Part shown: positions 3,747-7,712 of the stretch, piece after piece | Numbering within the stretch: the first letter of the stretch is position 1 | Layout: the number at the start of each line of letters is the position of its first letter | Origin: Ktedonobacter sp. | Lineage (GTDB): Bacteria > Chloroflexota > Ktedonobacteria > Ktedonobacterales > Ktedonobacteraceae | Reading direction: 5' to 3' | DNA: 7,712 nucleotides | Assembly (NCBI GenBank): GCA_003450555.1 | Contig: DMFQ01000275.1 | Span: 3,583-11,294, forward strand | Program-made: the position numbers and the translations under genes | Notes under the pieces: generated by a model | What the model was told of the DNA's origin: nothing | Seen by the model: the letters and a program-made list of their open reading frames with translations, nothing else | Databases searched by the model: none

Positions 3747-6274
3747 TACAAGACTCCTTCTTGCAACGAAGTATGATCCGACTGACGCTTCATCGCCGAT
3801 TGATGCTCCTCCGGCTGCCATTTGATAAGACGGGTCGGCCAGGGAGAGGGAGTTTCAATAGGCGAGGGTTGGAGTCCCATTCCTTTGCCCTGTGACTGGT
3901 TCCTCAACGCCTTGAATACCTTGTCGGACGTAATCGGCACCTCGTCAACACGCACGCCCACAGCATTGTAGACCGCGTTGGCAATGGCCGGAATCACCGG
4001 GTTCAGCGGACCCTGACCCGCTTCCTTTCCCCCAAATGGTCCCTCGCGATCAGGAATTTCCACGAGGATGGTTTCAATCTCCGGCGTATCCAGTGTTGTA
4101 GCCAGTTTGTAGTCCAACAGAGAGGGGATCTTATGCCTTCCCTTGCGAAAAATTTGCTGTTCCATGACCGCCTCGCCATAGCCCATATACGCCCCGCCCT
4201 CAACCTGGCCCGCTACTAGCAGGGGATTGATCGACTGCCCCACGTCATGTGCTAGCCACAGTTTTTCCACTACTATCTCGCCCGTCTCTTCATCAACTGC
4301 TACCTGTGCCACGCAGGTCGAGTAAGAATAAGCGGGCGAAGGACCGACTCCAGCTCCTTTGTAATCACCATGAATCCCTTCAGGAGGAGTATACGAGCCA
4401 GCAGCCACTAGAGCGCCAAAACGAGCCTCGGCAAATTGCACGGCATGTTCAAAGGAGAGCGTTACCCCTGGATCATCCTCATCATAGATAACGTCATTGA
4501 CAGCATATAGTCGTTCAGGAGAGACCTGCATTCGTTCAGCAGCAACCTGGAAAAGCTGTTCTTTTAGCTTGCGTGCAGCAGCAATAGCGGCGTTGCCAGC
4601 CATAAAGGTAACGCGACTGGAATACGAACCCAGGTCGACCGGTGTCAGTGCCGTATCGGCCGTCTGCAGGTGAATGCGCCCAATCTGTATACCCAGCTCT
4701 TCAGCCACGATATACGCCAGGATCGATGTCGATCCCTGCCCGATGTCAGTAGCGCCACAATAGACGGTCACGCCTCCACTGCGATCAAGCCTGATCTGCA
4801 CCGCAGAGTGAGGCAGTTCATTCCAGTAGATTGGCTTACCCGCGCCACAGATATATGACGAGGCAGCCAGGCCCATACCGCGCTTGACAGTGGTTACGGC
4901 AGACGATGCCCCATTTTCTGCGTGAAGCCCTGCTGCCACGATTTGTTTATCAGCATGAAAGCTATTCCAACCGGAGCGTTCAACGACCCGGTCGAGACAT
5001 TCACCCAGTGCGCAGCTAGTAATACGTAGTCCATTGACCGTGTAAGAATATGGTTCAATCAGGTTGCGGCGGCGTAGCTCAACCGGGTCGATCCCGAGGT
5101 CAAACGCAATCTTATCGAGATGAACCTCCACAGCATAGCGCGGCTGCGTCGTCCCATGGCCTCGCTTCGGACCGCATGGCGGCTTGTTAGTAAAAAGGCG
5201 CATCCCTTCGAACTTGTAGCAGGGCAACGTGTAGGTCACGGTCTGCAATGCGCCTGTGTAATAGGTTGAAGCGATGCCATACGAACCATACGCTCCGCCA
5301 TCGAGAAATGAGCGGAAGTGCATCGCCGTCAGCGAACCATCGCGCCTGACACCCGTCTTGATCCACATTTTCACTGGATGGCGACCGCGGTGAAGCAGAA
5401 AGACTTCTTCCCGTGTGCATGTGATCTTTACCGGTCGACCGGTACGTCGTGATAATTCGCTCGCGCAGATCTCGTGAGAGAATGGATCGCTCTTGCCACC
5501 AAATCCTCCTCCGACATGGGGCGCGATGACACGCACATGCGACTGTGGTATCCCCAGCACCTTGCTAAGCTCCCTGTGCACATAATGAGGTGTTTGTGTC
5601 GAAGTCCAGAGCGTCAATTTGCCACCAATAGGATCACTGGGATTCGGTTCCCACTGGGCCACGCAAGCATGCGCCTCTAATGGAGCGTGGTTGTTGCCTT
5701 CATAATAGAACCAGTCTTCGCGGATGTAATCCGCCTCGGCAAAACCAGCCTCGATCTCACCAAACTCATAGGAGACAGCCTTGTGAATATTGCCAATACG
5801 CGCTTCATCGTTGATTTTTACTTCAGGATGCGCCAATGCTTCATCAATACTCATCAGCGCGGGTAACAACTCGTACTCCACTTGAATGAGTTTTATTGCT
5901 TCATCGAGGATATCGGGATCGAGCGCTGCAATAGCAACAACCGGGTCCCCCACATAGCGCACTTTGTCGATAGCCAGAGCATACTCGTCCTGGCTGGATG
6001 GAAGGATGCCAAATTTCTGCGGTAGATCTTCCCCCGTGATAATGGCAAGAACACCTGGCAGCTTTTTGGCGCGGCTGGTATCAATTGAAAGAATACGCGC
6101 ATGTGCGTGCGGCGAACGTAAGATTCGTCCATAGAGCATGCGCGGCAGCAAAATATCATCGGCGTATACCGCCCGCCCCGTTACCTTCGCATAGGCATCA
6201 ACTTTCGCTCTGGGCGTCCCAACGATGGTATATGGATGGACCGGTTGTGCACGATTCTGCTCCTGCTTAGACAT
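3746..6274 (-). CDS. Molybdopterin-binding catalytic subunit of a xanthine dehydrogenase-family enzyme, 4-hydroxybenzoyl-CoA reductase alpha-like
   Basis: This 842-residue large subunit carries the molybdenum-pterin cofactor and the substrate site. Residues about 20-135 form the a/b hammerhead domain (AKVTGRAVYADDI, 29-41), and the rest is the two-part Mo-binding domain. Cofactor motifs are VGGGFGGK (254-261), TDIGQGS (509-515) and GGKEAGQG (748-755); Glu751 matches the conserved active-site glutamate. The loop that reads GAFRGFG-like in xanthine dehydrogenase is CGPKRGHG (367-374), preceded by NKPP, which I associate with the hydroxybenzoyl-CoA reductase branch. A hydrophilic, proline-rich C-terminal tail (about 796-842) exceeds the usual length of about 770. 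TGGAGGAA (6279-6286) supports the ATG at 6274, which overlaps the iron-sulfur gene by 8 bases. A longer in-frame ATG at 6394 lies within that gene. Family is certain; substrate is not proven. Confidence 0.9.
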   Translation of the reverse strand: MSKQEQNRAQPVHPYTIVGTPRAKVDAYAKVTGRAVYADDILLPRMLYGRILRSPHAHARILSIDTSRAKKLPGVLAIITGEDLPQKFGILPSSQDEYALAIDKVRYVGDPVVAIAALDPDILDEAIKLIQVEYELLPALMSIDEALAHPEVKINDEARIGNIHKAVSYEFGEIEAGFAEADYIREDWFYYEGNNHAPLEAHACVAQWEPNPSDPIGGKLTLWTSTQTPHYVHRELSKVLGIPQSHVRVIAPHVGGGFGGKSDPFSHEICASELSRRTGRPVKITCTREEVFLLHRGRHPVKMWIKTGVRRDGSLTAMHFRSFLDGGAYGSYGIASTYYTGALQTVTYTLPCYKFEGMRLFTNKPPCGPKRGHGTTQPRYAVEVHLDKIAFDLGIDPVELRRRNLIEPYSYTVNGLRITSCALGECLDRVVERSGWNSFHADKQIVAAGLHAENGASSAVTTVKRGMGLAASSYICGAGKPIYWNELPHSAVQIRLDRSGGVTVYCGATDIGQGSTSILAYIVAEELGIQIGRIHLQTADTALTPVDLGSYSSRVTFMAGNAAIAAARKLKEQLFQVAAERMQVSPERLYAVNDVIYDEDDPGVTLSFEHAVQFAEARFGALVAAGSYTPPEGIHGDYKGAGVGPSPAYSYSTCVAQVAVDEETGEIVVEKLWLAHDVGQSINPLLVAGQVEGGAYMGYGEAVMEQQIFRKGRHKIPSLLDYKLATTLDTPEIETILVEIPDREGPFGGKEAGQGPLNPVIPAIANAVYNAVGVRVDEVPITSDKVFKALRNQSQGKGMGLQPSPIETPSPWPTRLIKWQPEEHQSAMKRQSDHTSLQEGVL
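3754..3760 (-). promoter_or_regulatory. Ribosome binding site that fixes the FAD-subunit start
   Basis: GAAGGAG lies inside the last codons of the molybdopterin subunit, 7 bases before the ATG at 3744-3746. With the TAATG stop-start overlap it implies translational coupling and excludes the longer reading. Confidence 0.75.
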
Positions 6275-6782
6275 GGTATTCCTCCACTTCAGGGCGCATC
6301 GGTTGCTCTTCTCCAGTGGACATGCGTTGTGCAGCGACTTCAACGGCCTCGTAAATTTTGGTATATCCGGTACAGCGGCAAAGATTTCCGGCAAGATACT
6401 CTTTCATTTGCTCTCGTGTGGGGTGAGGATGTTTCCGCAATAAAGCCACACCCGCTAGCAGCATACCCGGCGTGCAATAACCACACTGTGCCGCACCCAG
6501 TTCAGCAAACGTCTCCTGCAATGGATGTAGCTTGCCGTTCTGTTCCAGACCCTCGATAGTGAGGATGTCGCATGCCTGCACCTCTATAGGCAGAGCCAAG
6601 CAGGAAAGCACAGGCATACCATCGATCAGTACTGTACAGGCGCCACACTCTCCCAGTTCGCAGCCATGCTTTGTCCCAATTAACCCCATATCTTCACGTA
6701 GCACCTCCAGGAGCGTATGATGCTGTAATACCGCTATCTCGCGTCGCTCACCGTTCACTTGTAGCGAAATCAGTTCGCGCAT
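6267..6782 (-). CDS. [2Fe-2S] iron-sulfur subunit of the molybdenum hydroxylase, 4-hydroxybenzoyl-CoA reductase gamma-like
   Basis: This 171-residue electron-transfer subunit has two [2Fe-2S] clusters. The plant-ferredoxin-type domain (1-75) has Cys41, Cys46, Cys49 and Cys61 in GCELGECGACT and the following strand. The helical second domain (about 85-150) has Cys100, Cys103, Cys135 and Cys137 in CGYCTPGM and CRCTGY. All eight ligands are present and the length is near that of HcrC/HbaB (about 160). A short acidic tail (155-171) follows, whose codons hold the ribosome binding site of the next gene. The ATG at 6780-6782 is preceded by AAGGGAAG about 5 to 7 bases away. The gene starts 54 bases after the IclR regulator stop in the same direction and is first of the three enzyme genes. 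No separate promoter is evident in that gap. Confidence 0.92.
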   Translation of the reverse strand: MRELISLQVNGERREIAVLQHHTLLEVLREDMGLIGTKHGCELGECGACTVLIDGMPVLSCLALPIEVQACDILTIEGLEQNGKLHPLQETFAELGAAQCGYCTPGMLLAGVALLRKHPHPTREQMKEYLAGNLCRCTGYTKIYEAVEVAAQRMSTGEEQPMRPEVEEYHV

Positions 6783-6836
6783 GCTGCTTCCCTTTCTTCC
6801 TCGTACCGAAACTAAACTGTCATCTCCGTGATCCTC

Positions 6837-7667
6837 TTACAGACTTGCCCCCAATGAGCGTGAAATAGTCTCTGCCTCGTTATGTAGCTGCTGAGTCGCA
6901 TGTTCTATAGCTTCACCTCCGAAGTTCGAGGCAAATCCAACGATCCAAAGCAGAGCCACTACTGTGCTATTAGCACTACGAATGGGGGCCGCCACCGCGT
7001 TGACACCATCCAGGTACTCTTCACGATCTACACTGATGCCCATACGCGCGACCTCCTCCACCGCATGCAAGAACTGTTGGGTGTCAGTAATCGAATGTTT
7101 TGTAAAGCGAGGCAACGCGTGAGTCTTGAGGTATGCCTCACGCTGCGCCGCCGTCCAACTCGCAAGCACCAGGCGGCCAGTTGCTCCGGCTAGCAGGTGA
7201 ACACGAGTGCCCCGCGGCGCAGAAATGCGTAAGGCCGGGCGTTCTCCTTCATCCATGATACATTCGACGATCCTGACACCGTTTTGCTCAATCTTGCCCA
7301 GAAAAACAGTTTCTGCGATGTTTGTCGCCAGGCGTCGCATGGCAGGCAACGCAAAGTGGCGCAGGCCCGCGCGCTGCACATAGATCTGCGCAAGGTCGTA
7401 GATGCGCGGCCCGAGGACATAGCGGCGCTCATCCGACTGTTCGATCACATGGCTGGTCTCCAGCGTTTTGAGCAGCCCGTGCAAGCTCCCTTTGCTCATA
7501 TTCAATGCACGCGCCAGGTCAGAAAGCGTCAAGCCCTCCTCCGCTACGCTTAACAGATCCAACAGGCGAAAGGCCCGTTCAACCATAGGCGCAGGAGCAA
7601 CAGGTGCCGTGCCGCTCTCTTCCGACATTGATAGTAGTTCATTATACTGAACATTCCGTTCTTTCAT
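6837..7667 (-). CDS. IclR-family transcription regulator of the adjacent oxidoreductase operon
   Basis: This 276-residue protein has a winged helix-turn-helix at about residues 28-88 (MVERAFRLLDLLSVAEEGLT, then LSDLARALNMSKGSLHGLLKTLE and YVLGPRIYDLA). The GAF-like IclR effector domain spans about 105-275 (ETVFLGKIEQNGVRIVE; RGTRVHLLAGATGRLVLA; DREEYLDGVNAVAAPI). IclR proteins bind DNA as dimers of dimers and respond to small aromatic or organic acids. Neither possible start, ATG at 7667 or at 7628, has a ribosome binding site. I prefer 7667 because a TTGACA promoter places the transcription start on or beside that ATG, implying a leaderless message. Paired palindromes cover the start region and point to autoregulation. 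It is first in the unit with the three enzyme genes, so it probably controls them. The ligand is unknown; an aromatic acid or CoA thioester would fit. Confidence 0.9.
   Translation of the reverse strand: MKERNVQYNELLSMSEESGTAPVAPAPMVERAFRLLDLLSVAEEGLTLSDLARALNMSKGSLHGLLKTLETSHVIEQSDERRYVLGPRIYDLAQIYVQRAGLRHFALPAMRRLATNIAETVFLGKIEQNGVRIVECIMDEGERPALRISAPRGTRVHLLAGATGRLVLASWTAAQREAYLKTHALPRFTKHSITDTQQFLHAVEEVARMGISVDREEYLDGVNAVAAPIRSANSTVVALLWIVGFASNFGGEAIEHATQQLHNEAETISRSLGASL
7637..7652. promoter_or_regulatory. Operator-like palindrome O2 in the first IclR codons
   Basis: GTTCA (7637-7641) and TGAAC (7648-7652) surround six bases, the same design as O1. The centre is 21 bases from that of O1, two helical turns, so both would lie on one face of the helix. 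Confidence 0.5.
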
Positions 7668-7673
7668 GAGAAC
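7658..7673. promoter_or_regulatory. Operator-like palindrome O1 over the IclR start codon
   Basis: GTTCT (7658-7662) and AGAAC (7669-7673) are complementary arms around six bases. It covers the start codon and abuts the -10 box, so bound protein should block transcription initiation. Confidence 0.5.
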
Positions 7674-7702
7674 AGCATACCTATTTTATCTTTGCCTGTC
7701 AA
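7674..7702 (-). promoter_or_regulatory. Promoter of the IclR/oxidoreductase unit
   Basis: Read on the minus strand, a perfect TTGACA (7697-7702) and TATGCT (7674-7679, 4 of 6) are separated by 17 bases. Only six bases lie between the -10 box and the ATG at 7665-7667, so the expected first transcribed base is the A of the start codon. Confidence 0.65.
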
Positions 7703-7712
7703 GTCTTTTTGA

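Noticed and set aside
3747..3821. 25-residue N-terminal extension of the FAD subunit from an ATG at 3821
   Set aside because: It lies wholly within the molybdopterin gene and lacks homology. A strong ribosome binding site and the TATG-type overlap (TAATG) support the start at 3746.
6275..6394. 40-residue N-terminal extension of the molybdopterin subunit from an ATG at 6394
   Set aside because: It overlaps the conserved cysteine region of the iron-sulfur gene in another frame. The ATG at 6274 has GGAGG at the correct distance.
7641..7646. Perfect TATAAT on the minus strand inside the first IclR codons
   Set aside because: No reasonable -35 box lies 16-18 bases upstream. The hexamer is part of the palindrome at 7637-7652. 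A short transcript for the start at 7628 cannot be fully excluded.
1..7712. Transposon, prophage, CRISPR array, tRNA or rRNA
   Set aside because: I found no regularly spaced repeats, integrase or transposase motifs, or tRNA/rRNA-like sequences on either strand by reading.

Overview
The window looks like chromosomal DNA from a Gram-positive-like or Chloroflexota bacterium. I lean towards Ktedonobacteria because a ClgR-like regulator, ClpP, a GlsB-type membrane protein and a molybdenum hydroxylase operon occur together with strong AGGAGG-type ribosome binding sites. That taxonomic call is an impression, not a search result. There is no sign of phage, insertion sequence, CRISPR, tRNA or rRNA. 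Genes are tightly packed, and no gene-free stretch exceeds 300 bases.

Left block (1-1038), a divergent Clp module. On the minus strand, a DUF4177-like 92-residue protein is followed 11 bases later by clpP, which runs off the left edge. Facing away on the plus strand is a 132-residue XRE regulator resembling ClgR, the activator of clp genes known from Actinobacteria. The shared 140-base intergenic region holds two fully overlapping face-to-face promoters and three related ATGC/GCAT-type sites (549-563, 581-593, 608-624) on a roughly 30-base pitch. This is the layout expected for autoregulation combined with clpP control.

Middle block (1039-2747). A perfect 29-bp hairpin separates the convergent regulator gene and a GlsB/YeaQ/YmgE-family stress membrane protein with an arginine-rich tail. 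Next comes a minus-strand PAP2-family membrane phosphatase with its own intrinsic terminator. It has an aspartate where the first phosphatase motif normally has lysine.

Right block (2748-7712), one minus-strand transcription unit read right to left: an IclR-family regulator, then the three subunits of a molybdenum hydroxylase in the order 2Fe-2S, molybdopterin, FAD. The last three are translationally coupled by overlaps of 8 bases and 1 base. The FAD subunit carries the four-cysteine insertion (C-x15-C-x7-C-x8-C) that binds an extra [4Fe-4S] cluster in 4-hydroxybenzoyl-CoA reductase. The complex is therefore better called 4-hydroxybenzoyl-CoA reductase-like than xanthine dehydrogenase. That extra cluster is associated with driving electrons from a low-potential donor onto the substrate. 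The IclR gene has a TTGACA promoter placed so that transcription should begin at or next to the ATG (leaderless mRNA). Two matching 16-bp palindromes, 21 bp apart centre to centre, cover the start codon and early codons and look like the regulator's own operators. Together this suggests a self-regulated, inducible system for an aromatic or heterocyclic substrate. No CoA ligase, ferredoxin or molybdenum-cofactor maturation gene is visible here.
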